Shown: positions 8,485 to 17,713 of the stretch, piece after piece
Numbering within the stretch: position 1 is the first letter of the stretch
How the letters are laid out: every line of letters starts with the position of its first letter
Source of the DNA: Bacteroidales bacterium
GTDB taxonomy: Bacteria; Bacteroidota; Bacteroidia; Bacteroidales; G3-4614
Length of the DNA stretch: 49,721 nucleotides
Assembly: GCA_017935575.1 (NCBI GenBank)
Contig: JAGBHI010000085.1
Coordinates: 1-49,721 of the forward strand
Direction: 5' to 3'
The notes under the pieces: model-generated
Database searches by the model: none
What the model was told of the DNA's origin: nothing
Seen by the model: the letters and a program-made list of their open reading frames with translations, nothing else
Translations under genes and position numbers: made by a program

Positions 8485-11400
8485 ATGATGAAGAATAGGT
8501 TATATATATTAATTATCGCCCTACTGTTTACCCCTTTCGGGTTAATGGCTCAAACATCAACAGAGTTTTTGAAGGGTAAGGTTATGGACCGCGGAGGCGA
8601 AGTCCTTATTGGCGCTCACGTTCAATGGGCAGATGCCAAAGGTGCTGTAATAACTGACATAGACGGAAACTTTACTATTGCAAAAAATGGTAAAGAGCTT
8701 ACCATATCTTATTTGGGATACAAAACTCAAACCGTTAAGGTTGGGAACTCTACCAAAAGCATTGTAGTTACAATGGAAGATGATGCCCAAAACCTTGATG
8801 AGCTTGTTGTTGTAGGTTATGGTGTTCAAAAGAAATCGTCTCTTACAGGTTCTGTTGAGACAATTAAAAGCGATGAACTTTTAAAAATCCCTACTGCAAA
8901 CATTGACGAGGCTCTATATGGACAGGTTGCAGGTTTAAGTGTTATGCAAAGCACCGGAGACCCAAGTAGTGCTAAAGAGGCTGAATTAAATATACGTGGT
9001 ATTAATGGTTCTCCACTTTTGGTTATTGACGGAGTTCCTCGCTTTGGAACAAGCACAAGTGATGGAGAGATGCGCCTCTCGGACCTAAACCCCGATGACA
9101 TTGAGAGTATCTCAATCCTAAAAGATGCTGCTGCTGCTGCAGTTTATGGAGCACGTGCTGCAAATGGCGTAATTTTGGTGCAAACCAAAAGATCTCAAGG
9201 CGATAAAAAAGTTTCAATAAATTATCGCGGACAGATGAATGTTCAACAAGCAGCTAAAATGCCAAAATTCTTAGACGCTTATGAGTTTGCAAATATGTAT
9301 AATCAAGCTGTTGCAAACAGCCCGGCTTCTCCAAATACACCATATACTCCAGAACAATTAGAACAGATACGAACAGGTTCAAATCCTAATGTATATGGCA
9401 ATGAAAATCTTCTTGATTATATTGACAAGACAGGATACACAACAACTCACAGTCTTTCAATCAATGGAGGTAATCAATGGGTTAAATACTATATTTCAGG
9501 AGGATATACACATGCAAAGGGATTGTATAGCGGAGTTGGAAGAGACCGCTTTAACTACTCTGCAAAACTCGATGCTACTCTTACCGAAGGATTAACCCTT
9601 TCGTTAGATGTTACAGGGTCAAAGAGTAATGCAAAAAACTCAAGTTACACAACTCTTGATGCAGCTTATGCTTTTGCCCCAACTCAAGTATTGGAATTTC
9701 AGAATGGGAAAATGGCAAGTATTGACGGAAGCAATCCTCTTATTAATGTATATGGATTAGGTGGATATATTCACGATGTTGCAAGAATGAACACCATTAC
9801 CGCTAATTTACGCTGGGAATTGCCTTGGGTTAAAGGACTTGCTCTATATGCTCGCGCGACATTTGACAACAATAATCGTATTGAGAAATCATATAGTAAA
9901 CCTGTTGAATTATATACATATGACGAAGCAACAGGCGAATATTCAACAGACCCAAATACTGTTTATCCCACAGCAAAGGTTTCAATTGAACAGATTGACC
10001 GTTTTACTAATAACCAACTATATGAGGTGGGATTGAATTATAATAGAACATTTAGAGAAAAACACGATTTGGGAGGACTTTTGGTTGCAAACTATCAACG
10101 CTCTCATAACCAATATATGACAGGAGAGAACCAAAATGCATCAATATATCCCGAAATTATTGGTACAGCCATTGATTCACGATTAATTGGTAGTGAAACA
10201 AAGAACCAACGTGCATCATTAATTGGTCGTGTTAGTTACGGTTTTGACTATCGATATTTCTTAGAGGCAAGCTTCCGCGTTGATGGTTCAACATACTTCC
10301 ACCCCGATAATCGTTGGGGATTCTTCCCCTCTGTATCGGCTTCGTGGGTACTATCTAACGAAAGTTTCTTTAAAAATTGGTCGCAACCTGTAATATCAAA
10401 TATAAAATTCAGAGCATCTACCGGAGTTTTAGGTAACGACGGCATGGTAGGAGAATACTCATACCTTTTAAACTATATCGAATCAACTCGCGAAGGTTAT
10501 AATATAGGAGGTAACTACCGTCCCGGAATAATAATGGCAACAGGTAGTTATCCTAATGTTGATTTAACATGGGGAAAATCTCACGATTACAATATTGCTA
10601 CAGATTTAGGATTTTGGGATAACCGCTTTGGCGTCACATTTGAGTACTATTGGAGATTTGAAACAAATAAAATTACCTCTGCACCATCATATCTATATCC
10701 TCCGACAACAGGAGTTAACGGAAATGTCCCCAATATAAATTTCAGTAAATTAAAAGCGTGGGGCTGGGATTTAACCCTTACTCACCGCAATACTATACGA
10801 AAAGTAAAATACGATATTTCGTTTACCATGTCGCAACAACAAGATAAATGGCTTGATTACGGAGATGAGTCAAGTGTAAATCCGAATTTGCGACGTGTTG
10901 GACAAAGCAGTATGGTATGGAGAATGTATCAGGCAGATGGGCTCTTTAGATCACAAGAGGAGATTGACAATTATCATGTAGATCAAGATGGTCAAGGTAA
11001 TGCTTCTCTAACTCCAGGAGATATTAAGTATGTTGACCAAAACGGAGATGGAGTATTAGATACAAATGACCAGATTTATGTAAAGAACTCTTCAAACCCC
11101 AAATTTAATTATGGCTTAAAACTTGGTGTAAGTTGGAAAGGATTGTTTGTAAATGCAATGTTCCAAGGGGCTACAGGTTATCAGCAAAACATTAAAGAGA
11201 TGTACACTCTGTATAGTGGTACTCTTCAAAGATTTCAGGACTACCACTTAGAAGAGTGTTGGTCGGAAGATAATCCTGACGGAACTCTACCCAAAGTTAA
11301 ATTTGCATCAGCAAACGACAATAACCGCAAAGAATCAACTTTCTGGGTAAAGGATTGTAATTTCCTACGCCTTAAATCGTTATCAATCGGATACTCTTTC

Positions 11401-11568
11401 CAACCAAAACAACTTAAGAAGATGAAATTAAGTTCCTTCAGCATATCGTTACAAGGAAGCAACCTTGTTACATGGTCAAGTTTATCAAAATATGGAATGG
11501 ACCCAGAGTCGTTACGCGGATACCCAATACAACGCTCTTATGGAGTCTCTTTAAGTATCGGTTATTAA
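8485..11568 (+). CDS. SusC/RagA family TonB-linked outer membrane protein
   Basis: This 1027-residue TonB-dependent transporter starts with a signal peptide ending LMAQ. A carboxypeptidase-regulatory-like domain (about 28-105) is followed by a TonB-box-like DELVVVGYG (about 109-117), the plug (about 118-235, with NIRGI, VIDGVPR and YGARAANGVILVQTK) and a beta-barrel ending in an aromatic residue (SLSIGY). It forms the channel of a SusCD lid-and-barrel importer in the outer membrane. It lacks the N-terminal STN/secretin extension used for FecR/sigma signalling, so trans-envelope regulation of that kind is unlikely. Its partner SusD begins 17 bases downstream, and a secreted protease lies upstream. 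This resembles the peptide-importing RagAB type more than a polysaccharide locus, since no glycoside hydrolase is adjacent. A second ATG at 8488 is equally possible. Confidence 0.95.
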   Translation: MMKNRLYILIIALLFTPFGLMAQTSTEFLKGKVMDRGGEVLIGAHVQWADAKGAVITDIDGNFTIAKNGKELTISYLGYKTQTVKVGNSTKSIVVTMEDDAQNLDELVVVGYGVQKKSSLTGSVETIKSDELLKIPTANIDEALYGQVAGLSVMQSTGDPSSAKEAELNIRGINGSPLLVIDGVPRFGTSTSDGEMRLSDLNPDDIESISILKDAAAAAVYGARAANGVILVQTKRSQGDKKVSINYRGQMNVQQAAKMPKFLDAYEFANMYNQAVANSPASPNTPYTPEQLEQIRTGSNPNVYGNENLLDYIDKTGYTTTHSLSINGGNQWVKYYISGGYTHAKGLYSGVGRDRFNYSAKLDATLTEGLTLSLDVTGSKSNAKNSSYTTLDAAYAFAPTQVLEFQNGKMASIDGSNPLINVYGLGGYIHDVARMNTITANLRWELPWVKGLALYARATFDNNNRIEKSYSKPVELYTYDEATGEYSTDPNTVYPTAKVSIEQIDRFTNNQLYEVGLNYNRTFREKHDLGGLLVANYQRSHNQYMTGENQNASIYPEIIGTAIDSRLIGSETKNQRASLIGRVSYGFDYRYFLEASFRVDGSTYFHPDNRWGFFPSVSASWVLSNESFFKNWSQPVISNIKFRASTGVLGNDGMVGEYSYLLNYIESTREGYNIGGNYRPGIIMATGSYPNVDLTWGKSHDYNIATDLGFWDNRFGVTFEYYWRFETNKITSAPSYLYPPTTGVNGNVPNINFSKLKAWGWDLTLTHRNTIRKVKYDISFTMSQQQDKWLDYGDESSVNPNLRRVGQSSMVWRMYQADGLFRSQEEIDNYHVDQDGQGNASLTPGDIKYVDQNGDGVLDTNDQIYVKNSSNPKFNYGLKLGVSWKGLFVNAMFQGATGYQQNIKEMYTLYSGTLQRFQDYHLEECWSEDNPDGTLPKVKFASANDNNRKESTFWVKDCNFLRLKSLSIGYSFQPKQLKKMKLSSFSISLQGSNLVTWSSLSKYGMDPESLRGYPIQRSYGVSLSIGY

Positions 11569-11585
11569 CCTCTTAATTTAGAATT

Positions 11586-13352
11586 ATGGAATTGAAAAGA
11601 TATATTGTTTACGGAATTATTTTTATATCAACATTGTCATTAACAAGTTGTAATACTCTTTTTGACGATGCTCCGGTTGATAAAATTACCGATGTTCATA
11701 TTTGGGAAAATCCTATGTTATTGGACGAATATGTTTTAACATGGTATAGAAATATGAATAATGGTTTCTCAACATACGTTCCTACAACCATTGCTTTGGT
11801 TAAGAGTGCATCAAGATACTATATGCCATGGTTTGGTGACCAAGTGGTACCATCTAAGAACGACTATTATAATGCAGGTTATGGCGATTTATTAAAAGGG
11901 AACAACCAAGAGATAACAAACTGGGCGACCGTAAGATGGTCAAATTTTTACACTCAAATCCAATCAATAAACCGTCTGTTTGAAAATGAAGGAGAAATAG
12001 CTGCAAGCGACCAAAAACAACGTGTTTTAGGAGAAGCATATTTCTTTAGAGCATACTACTACTATATGCTATGGCGTCAATGGGGTGGTGTTATGTTAAT
12101 TAAAAATACTTTTGATCCATTGAAAGATGCCCCTAAATTCCCTCGAGCTTCGTACGCAGAAATGATAAATGCTATTACAGAAGATGCTCGTAAAGCTGCC
12201 GAGTTGCTTCCTGCATCATATAGCAATACTGACGTTGGCAGAATAACAAAAGGTGCAGCTCTTATGCTTATAGCTAAAACATATTTATGGGCGTCAAGCG
12301 AATATTACCAAAAAAGAGGCACTAACTACTTAGGTTTTACTGATGACCAATCGCAAGCAATGCTTGAAAAGGCAAAAAAAGCATATGAGGATCTATTTGC
12401 TCTTAATCAATATCAATTGGTTCAAATAGCAGGTACTACCGAAGATGACATTAAAAAAGAGTATCGTAAAATTTTCCTTACAAAAAATAGTATAGAATCA
12501 ATCTTGGAGGTTCAACACTCTGACGACGGAAACTACGACACAGGGTATGGTCACAAACTTGACCGCGATGCAGCAGCTCCTCATTTTACAGGAACAATTG
12601 CAGCATACACCCCAACTCAAAATCACGTTGATGAGTATGGTATGAGAGAGGGTTATACATATAATAAAAACAATCCTTACGAAGGACGAGACTATCGTTT
12701 TTACGCAAACGTACTTTATGATGGCTCGGTATGGAATGGACATACAATGGATATTCACTACACTCGCGTAGGGAATACTGAGACTCCGGGAGAAGATTTA
12801 ACTAAATATGGATCTTCAGAAAATGCAGGTGTAACCAGAACAGGATACTATATGGGTAAATTTGTTGATGAAACTCAACAAATTGACAAAAACGAGACCT
12901 ATGCAAGTAAACAGAACTATATAATCTGGCGTTACGCAGAGGCATTGTTAGATTATGCCGAAGTTATGTTGCGTTTAGGAGAGGACGGAATAGCTTTGGC
13001 AAAAGTTAATGAAGTTCGTAGCAGAGCAAAAATGCACCCCTTACCATCTCTTACTTGGGACGAACTTGTTAATGAACGCAGGATTGAATTAGCATTTGAA
13101 GAGACAACCTACTGGGATATATTCCGTTGGGGTATTGCTGTTGAAAAACTCAATGGAGAAACCAATCCTTTACAAAGTATGAAGATTGTTATAAATAGTG
13201 CTAGTGGAGTGGTCAGATATACTACCTCAAATATGAACAAGTTCCCTAAACGTGTGAGATTATTTGAGGAAAAACAGTATTACTTGCCTATTCCTTGGGA
13301 CGAAATTCGCTACCATGGTGTAGCCCAAAATCCTGAATGGAGGGAGATGTAA
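11586..13352 (+). CDS. SusD/RagB family surface lipoprotein
   Basis: The 588-residue product has a lipoprotein signal with lipobox LTSC (Cys22), followed by a short acidic stretch (NTLFDDAP) that fits a surface-export signal. The N-terminal half contains TPR-like helices typical of SusD (for example QRVLGEAYFFRAYYYYML), and the C-terminal half has the RagB/SusD signature region (YIIWRYAEALLDYAEVMLR, ERRIELAFE, WDIFRWG). It acts as the substrate-binding lid of the upstream SusC channel. The gene follows SusC after 17 bases and must be co-transcribed. The identity of the bound ligand cannot be read from the sequence; peptides are suggested by the neighbouring protease. Confidence 0.95.
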   Translation: MELKRYIVYGIIFISTLSLTSCNTLFDDAPVDKITDVHIWENPMLLDEYVLTWYRNMNNGFSTYVPTTIALVKSASRYYMPWFGDQVVPSKNDYYNAGYGDLLKGNNQEITNWATVRWSNFYTQIQSINRLFENEGEIAASDQKQRVLGEAYFFRAYYYYMLWRQWGGVMLIKNTFDPLKDAPKFPRASYAEMINAITEDARKAAELLPASYSNTDVGRITKGAALMLIAKTYLWASSEYYQKRGTNYLGFTDDQSQAMLEKAKKAYEDLFALNQYQLVQIAGTTEDDIKKEYRKIFLTKNSIESILEVQHSDDGNYDTGYGHKLDRDAAAPHFTGTIAAYTPTQNHVDEYGMREGYTYNKNNPYEGRDYRFYANVLYDGSVWNGHTMDIHYTRVGNTETPGEDLTKYGSSENAGVTRTGYYMGKFVDETQQIDKNETYASKQNYIIWRYAEALLDYAEVMLRLGEDGIALAKVNEVRSRAKMHPLPSLTWDELVNERRIELAFEETTYWDIFRWGIAVEKLNGETNPLQSMKIVINSASGVVRYTTSNMNKFPKRVRLFEEKQYYLPIPWDEIRYHGVAQNPEWREM

Positions 13353-13364
13353 TTTCACTTACAT

Positions 13365-13500
13365 GTTGTTAGTTGTTGGCTAACGCACTCCTCCGTCGCA
13401 CAGAGCACTGTGCCCCCATTTTAAGGAACAAATTAACATTTAGTTAATTTTAATTACTTTGTAATTACCTTAAAATGCCCTACGGGTAGTCAACAACTTA
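13365..13500 (+). repeat. Intergenic repeat elements after SusD
   Basis: Shortly after the SusD stop comes GTTAGTTGTTGGCTAACGC, the same motif found in the 3' elements after argS and the second giant gene and in the same orientation relative to its gene. A 6-bp hairpin GCACAG/CTGTGC (13398-13413) followed by CCCCC, a TAATTAC/GTAATTA hairpin (about 13450-13468) and CCCTACGGGTAG (near 13477-13488) follow. This looks like a disrupted copy of the composite element. Confidence 0.45.
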
Positions 13501-13535
13501 TATTAATATAGATTATTAATTAATTTAAATAAAAA

Positions 13536-14438
13536 ATGCTTATGAGAAAAATTTTTACTTTAATGCTTTTAGCAATGGCTTGTACTATGAATATACAAGC
13601 ACAAGAGTATAACCTATTTGATCCGGCAGATCTTGATGCTGATGGTTGGTTATGGTTTGATACTGACGAAAAGATTGAAAAATACGTTGGTTTGTGCAAT
13701 GAAGAAGATTACAAAATTGATCCCAACGGAAAACTTATCCAAATGGTGTATGCTGATATTTTACCCGATTATCCTGCTACTTACGCTGACTCATGGTGGG
13801 TTGGTTCTGGTACTGACGGAGAGGTTGGAACAGATGGAGCATTAACAGGTGCTATTGTAATAAGTGCAGCATCTGGAATGATGAGTACCAATGGTGGTGG
13901 TGTTGCTGTAATGATGCCATCTTGTAAAACGTTCAGCCTTTGTCTGTCAAAAGACGGAAGAGCAATGGTCAGAATGTTAGCTTCTAAAGATATCGGAACC
14001 TCATTTACTGACTACTATGTAATTTCTGCAGCATACGCAAGTATGTTTAAGCCTTTGTTTAGAAGTGGAGTTTATACCTGGACAGGAATAGAAAATCTTG
14101 ATAACGGAAATGATGGAGCTTGGAACATGCAAACTGACGAACCTATATACGCATATCTACAAAATGTAAATAATGCTGAACTTTGGTTGCATGGTATAAA
14201 AGTTACAACAACAACTGAGCCTGCAGGTATTGAGGAAGAGAGTGTTGCAGGAAAAGATAAAATATTCTTTTTCAACAATACAGTATCTCTAAACGAAGAG
14301 GCTCAAATTGAGGTTTACAACGTTGCAGGAGTTATGGTTGAGAGCGCTTTTGCTACAAAACTTTCGTTAAACGATATGAATAAAGGAGTATATTTTGTAA
14401 AAGTTGGAAACAACGTTCGCAAAGTTGCTGTTAAATAG
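13536..14438 (+). CDS. Secreted T9SS-cargo protein of unknown function
   Basis: The product is 300 residues with a signal peptide (MRKIFTLMLLAMACTMNIQAQ; an in-frame ATG at 13542 may be the true start). The central part (about 25-230) contains DPADLDADGWLWFDTDEKI, CKTFSLCLS and WLHGIKVTT; it looks like an all-beta domain, but I do not recognise a named family. The last 70 residues form a T9SS-like sorting tail (IEVYNVAGVMV, MNKGVYFVKVGNNVRKVAVK). Its place after SusD is where SusE/SusF-type surface binding proteins often sit, so a surface ligand-binding role is possible but unproven. A strong hairpin terminator follows. The 183-base gap from SusD holds repeats and may include its own promoter, so co-transcription with SusCD is uncertain. 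Confidence 0.8.
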   Translation: MLMRKIFTLMLLAMACTMNIQAQEYNLFDPADLDADGWLWFDTDEKIEKYVGLCNEEDYKIDPNGKLIQMVYADILPDYPATYADSWWVGSGTDGEVGTDGALTGAIVISAASGMMSTNGGGVAVMMPSCKTFSLCLSKDGRAMVRMLASKDIGTSFTDYYVISAAYASMFKPLFRSGVYTWTGIENLDNGNDGAWNMQTDEPIYAYLQNVNNAELWLHGIKVTTTTEPAGIEEESVAGKDKIFFFNNTVSLNEEAQIEVYNVAGVMVESAFATKLSLNDMNKGVYFVKVGNNVRKVAVK

Positions 14439-14464
14439 TAAGTAACAAACACTAAATAATTATG

Positions 14465-14498
14465 AAACGGGAGAAACTCTATGAGTTTTCTTCCGTTT
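14465..14498 (+). terminator. Intrinsic terminator
   Basis: A 15-bp stem with one bulged T (arms about 14465-14479 and 14483-14498, loop TAT) is followed by a T-run. It lies 26 bases after the T9SS-cargo gene and before the C1B peptidase promoter. Confidence 0.75.
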
Positions 14499-14562
14499 TT
14501 TATATTCTTACTATTTATATTTTTTTTAACTCTTAAAGATAGCAACTATATGGTAAAATTGT

Positions 14563-14570
14563 TATCTTCG
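14563..14570 (+). promoter_or_regulatory. Putative -7 element for the C1B peptidase gene
   Basis: TATCTTCG, one mismatch from TAnnTTTG, lies 38 bases before the ATG at 14609 and after a terminator. It is identical to the element at 5685-5692. Confidence 0.5.
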
Positions 14571-14608
14571 CAAAAAACAAGATAGAGAAATAAAATAACT
14601 TATAAACT

Positions 14609-15997
14609 ATGAAGAGACTTATTATCTGCACATCAATATTTCTTGCTTGTGCAACAGGTGCTTTTGCACAAGACAACAAGGGTGGCATAAGCGAAGATAT
14701 GCTTAAAGAGATTAGCAAAGGTTATACAGGTTCTGCCGAGCAAAAGGCTGTAAGAAATGCTCTTGCAACAAACTCTATTGCAGTTCTTTCGGTAAATGCC
14801 GAAAATCTTGCTATGTGCGACACCTACTTCTCAGACCGAGTAAAAACAAAAGGTATTACTAATCAGTTATCATCGGGGCGTTGCTGGTTGTTTACAGGAT
14901 TAAATGTATTGCGCGCAAAGATGATTGATAAATATGATTTACCCGAGATGGTATTTTCTCATAATTATCTATCGTTCTATGACCTTTTGGAGAAATCAAA
15001 CCTATTTCTTCAAGCAATAATTGATACTAAAAACGAGGCTATAGACTCTCGTCAAGTGGAGTGGCTTTTGAAAAACCCGATAGGTGATGGTGGCCAATTT
15101 ACAGGTGTATCAAATTTGATTATGAAATATGGTGTTGTTCCCAAAAGCACAATGCCCGAAACATATCAAAGCAACAATACCGACCAGATGCGTAATATTC
15201 TTAAGCTAAAACTACGCGAGTTTGCCCTTGCTCTTAGAGCTGAAAAAAGCGAAAAGAGTGCGATGACTCTTAAAACAGAGATGCTTACCGAAATATACAG
15301 AATATTGGCAGAGTGTGTTGGTGTACCTCCAACAGAGTTTGAGTGGACTCGCTATGATAAAGATGGAAATCCTGTTAGCACAAAAACGTACACTCCTAAA
15401 AGTTTCTATGCGGAGTATATAGGTGAGGATTTGGAGAATAACTACATTATGGTTATGAATGACCCCTCTCGTGAATATTACAAAGTTTATGAAATTGACC
15501 TTGACCGCCACATTTATGACGGCGAAAACTGGGTATATTTGAACCTCCCTATTGAAGATATCAAAACAATGGCTATAGCTTCAATAAAAGATAATACAGC
15601 AATGTATTTCTCTTGCGATGTTCGTAAATTCTGGAATAAAGATAAAGGGACTCTTGACTTGAATAATACCGACTACGCATCGCTATTCCGTACATCATTC
15701 CCTATGAATAAAAAAGAGCGTATTCAAACATTTGCAAGTGGTTCAACTCACGCAATGACCTTGATAGCTGTTGATTTAGATACTCAAGGAACTCCTAAAA
15801 AATGGATGGTTGAAAATAGTTGGGGTGAGCAATCGGGATATAAAGGCAACCTTATTATGACCGATGAGTGGTTTAATGAGTATATGTTCCGTTTGGTAGT
15901 AGAGAAAAAATATGTTCCTGAGAACCTTATGAAACTTATGGAACAAAAACCAATTATGCTACCTGCATGGGACCCCATGTTTGCTCCTGAGGAGTAA
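14609..15997 (+). CDS. pepC: Secreted C1B cysteine aminopeptidase (bleomycin hydrolase/PepC family)
   Basis: The 462-residue product carries the papain-like catalytic set of the bleomycin-hydrolase family: Gln86 and Cys92 in NQLSSGRCWLF, His381 in STHAM, and Asn403 in VENSWG. The usual family length is about 450 residues. Unlike cytosolic PepC, it begins with a signal peptide (MKRLIICTSIFLACATGAFA, about 20 residues), so it is exported, probably to the periplasm. There it would trim peptides from their N-termini. That fits downstream of a SusCD importer that brings peptides across the outer membrane. It has its own promoter and is followed 82 bases later by glutamate dehydrogenase. The function is clear; the localisation is inferred from the signal peptide. 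Confidence 0.92.
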   Translation: MKRLIICTSIFLACATGAFAQDNKGGISEDMLKEISKGYTGSAEQKAVRNALATNSIAVLSVNAENLAMCDTYFSDRVKTKGITNQLSSGRCWLFTGLNVLRAKMIDKYDLPEMVFSHNYLSFYDLLEKSNLFLQAIIDTKNEAIDSRQVEWLLKNPIGDGGQFTGVSNLIMKYGVVPKSTMPETYQSNNTDQMRNILKLKLREFALALRAEKSEKSAMTLKTEMLTEIYRILAECVGVPPTEFEWTRYDKDGNPVSTKTYTPKSFYAEYIGEDLENNYIMVMNDPSREYYKVYEIDLDRHIYDGENWVYLNLPIEDIKTMAIASIKDNTAMYFSCDVRKFWNKDKGTLDLNNTDYASLFRTSFPMNKKERIQTFASGSTHAMTLIAVDLDTQGTPKKWMVENSWGEQSGYKGNLIMTDEWFNEYMFRLVVEKKYVPENLMKLMEQKPIMLPAWDPMFAPEE

Positions 15998-16017
15998 AAA
16001 ACCAATAAGAGATCATA

Positions 16018-16056
16018 ATTAGACCAATAGGACTAATTAGACCAATTGGTCTAATA
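16018..16056. repeat. ATTAGACCAAT repeat with 20-bp palindrome
   Basis: Direct repeats of ATTAGACCAAT end in a perfect 20-bp palindrome (16036-16055) centred on CCAATTGG, 24 bases before the gdhA start. Related sequences occur at 29755-29785 and 41390-41425. Confidence 0.6.
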
Positions 16057-16079
16057 ATATTAACCCTTATAGATAAACT

Positions 16080-17417
16080 ATGAATTTACAGAGATTTATG
16101 TCTCAGCTCGAAGCAAGGCATTCGGGAGAGAAAGAGTACCTTCAAGCGGTACGTGAGGTGTTAAGTTCTATTGAAGAGGTGTATAATCAACACCCCGAGT
16201 TTGAACGAGCTAAACTGATTGAAAGATTGGTGGAACCTGAAAGGGTAATAATTTTCAGAGTACCATGGGTTGATGACAAAGGAGAGGTGCAGGTTAATAT
16301 CGGATACCGCGTGCAGTTTAATAGTGCAATAGGTCCCTATAAGGGAGGTTTGCGTTTTCATGCATCGGTTAACCTATCTATTCTTAAATTCTTAGGATTT
16401 GAACAGACCTTTAAAAATGCTCTAACTACCCTACCAATGGGAGGAGGTAAAGGCGGTTCAGACTTCTCTCCTCGCGGAAAGAGCGACGGCGAGATTATGC
16501 GTTTCTGCCAAGCCTTTATGAACGAGCTTTGGCGATATATAGGTCCTGAAACAGATATTCCGGCAGGAGATATAGGTGTTGGAGCAAGAGAGATAGGTTA
16601 CCTCTACGGACAATACAAGAAACTAACTCGCACTTGGAACGGTGTATTGACAGGTAAAGGTATTGAATATGGAGGTTCTCTTGTTCGCCCCGAAGCAACA
16701 GGCTATGGCGCACTATATTTTGTTTCAGAGATGCTTAACAACAAAGGAATAAGCATTGAAGGAAAACGAATTGCAATTAGCGGATTTGGAAATGTTGCAT
16801 GGGGTGCCGCCAAAAAGGCAACCGAGATGGGAGGTAAGGTTATAACAATCTCCGGACCTGACGGATATATTCTTGATGAAGAGGGAATTAGTGGCGATAA
16901 GATAGAATATATGCTTACTCTACGGGCAAGTGGTAATGATATATGCCAACCCTATGCCGAGAGATATCCTAATGCAAAATTTGTTGAAGGCAAACGTCCT
17001 TGGGAGGTTCCCTGCGATATTGCCCTACCCTGCGCAACACAAAACGAATTAGATGGCGAAGATGCTCAAAATCTTATCAACAACGGAGTTATTTGCGTTG
17101 GTGAAATTTCAAATATGGGTTGTACTCCTGAGGCTATTGAGCTATTTACCGAGCATCGTATGTTGTATGCTCCAGGTAAGGCTGCAAATGCAGGCGGAGT
17201 ATCGGTATCGGGATTGGAGATGAGTCAGAACTCTGCACACATATCTTGGAGTGCCGAAGAGGTTGATAATCGTCTGCGTTCAATAATGAAAGATATTCAT
17301 CAAAACTGCGTTAAATACGGAACAGAGAAAGATGGTTATATCAACTATGTAAAAGGAGCCAACATAGCAGGATTTATGAAAGTTGCAAAGGCTATGATGG
17401 CTCAAGGTGTTGTATAA
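16080..17417 (+). CDS. gdhA: NADP-specific glutamate dehydrogenase
   Basis: The 445-residue protein is the hexameric class of glutamate dehydrogenase, which interconverts glutamate with 2-oxoglutarate and ammonia. Substrate-binding and catalytic motifs are present: GPYKGGLRF (Lys88), Lys112 and PMGGGKGG (Lys124), PAGDIGVG, and a Rossmann nucleotide-binding segment ISGFGNVAWGA. Length and N-terminus (FMSQLEARHSGEKEYLQAV) match the NADP-dependent bacterial enzyme. In Bacteroidales it is a main route of ammonium assimilation, and it can also run toward deamination when peptides are the nitrogen source. It sits between a secreted peptidase and the nfnA-gltA pair, which links peptide nitrogen with NADPH balance. 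A palindromic repeat lies directly upstream and a strong terminator follows. Confidence 0.97.
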   Translation: MNLQRFMSQLEARHSGEKEYLQAVREVLSSIEEVYNQHPEFERAKLIERLVEPERVIIFRVPWVDDKGEVQVNIGYRVQFNSAIGPYKGGLRFHASVNLSILKFLGFEQTFKNALTTLPMGGGKGGSDFSPRGKSDGEIMRFCQAFMNELWRYIGPETDIPAGDIGVGAREIGYLYGQYKKLTRTWNGVLTGKGIEYGGSLVRPEATGYGALYFVSEMLNNKGISIEGKRIAISGFGNVAWGAAKKATEMGGKVITISGPDGYILDEEGISGDKIEYMLTLRASGNDICQPYAERYPNAKFVEGKRPWEVPCDIALPCATQNELDGEDAQNLINNGVICVGEISNMGCTPEAIELFTEHRMLYAPGKAANAGGVSVSGLEMSQNSAHISWSAEEVDNRLRSIMKDIHQNCVKYGTEKDGYINYVKGANIAGFMKVAKAMMAQGVV

Positions 17418-17440
17418 AATTTAACAATACATATCTACAT

Positions 17441-17475
17441 AAAACGAGGTTGCAGAGATAGTGCAATCTCGTTTT
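17441..17475 (+). terminator. Intrinsic terminator of gdhA
   Basis: A 14-bp stem with one G-T pair (arms 17441-17454 and 17462-17475, loop of 7) starts 23 bases after the gdhA stop; the 3' arm ends in TTTT. Confidence 0.75.
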
Positions 17476-17713
17476 GCATATCATTATCTTAATTTCACAC
17501 TTTCTTCATAGGAATATTCTGAATTAACTGCTGAAAACTAAAATTTTATAACTAACTTTGTAAGGTTATACGATTATTTAACAATTACTCACTATCTTTG
17601 CTTTTAGATTGAGATGTCTTTGTATTTATAATATAACACTTTAAGCCATAATGGCTTGTAAATGAATAAGAAATGAGGAAGATTGTTATCAATCTCCAAT
17701 AATATTGACAATT
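17476..17713 (+). promoter_or_regulatory. Promoter and leader of the nfnA-cysS operon
   Basis: TATCTTTG at 17593-17600 matches the Bacteroidota -7 consensus exactly; TAACTTTG at 17553-17560 is a second candidate. The leader of about 110 bases contains a perfect hairpin AAGCCA/TGGCTT (17643-17657) and a weaker AGATT/AATCT hairpin near 17688-17698. No small ORF with a convincing start was seen. Confidence 0.5.
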
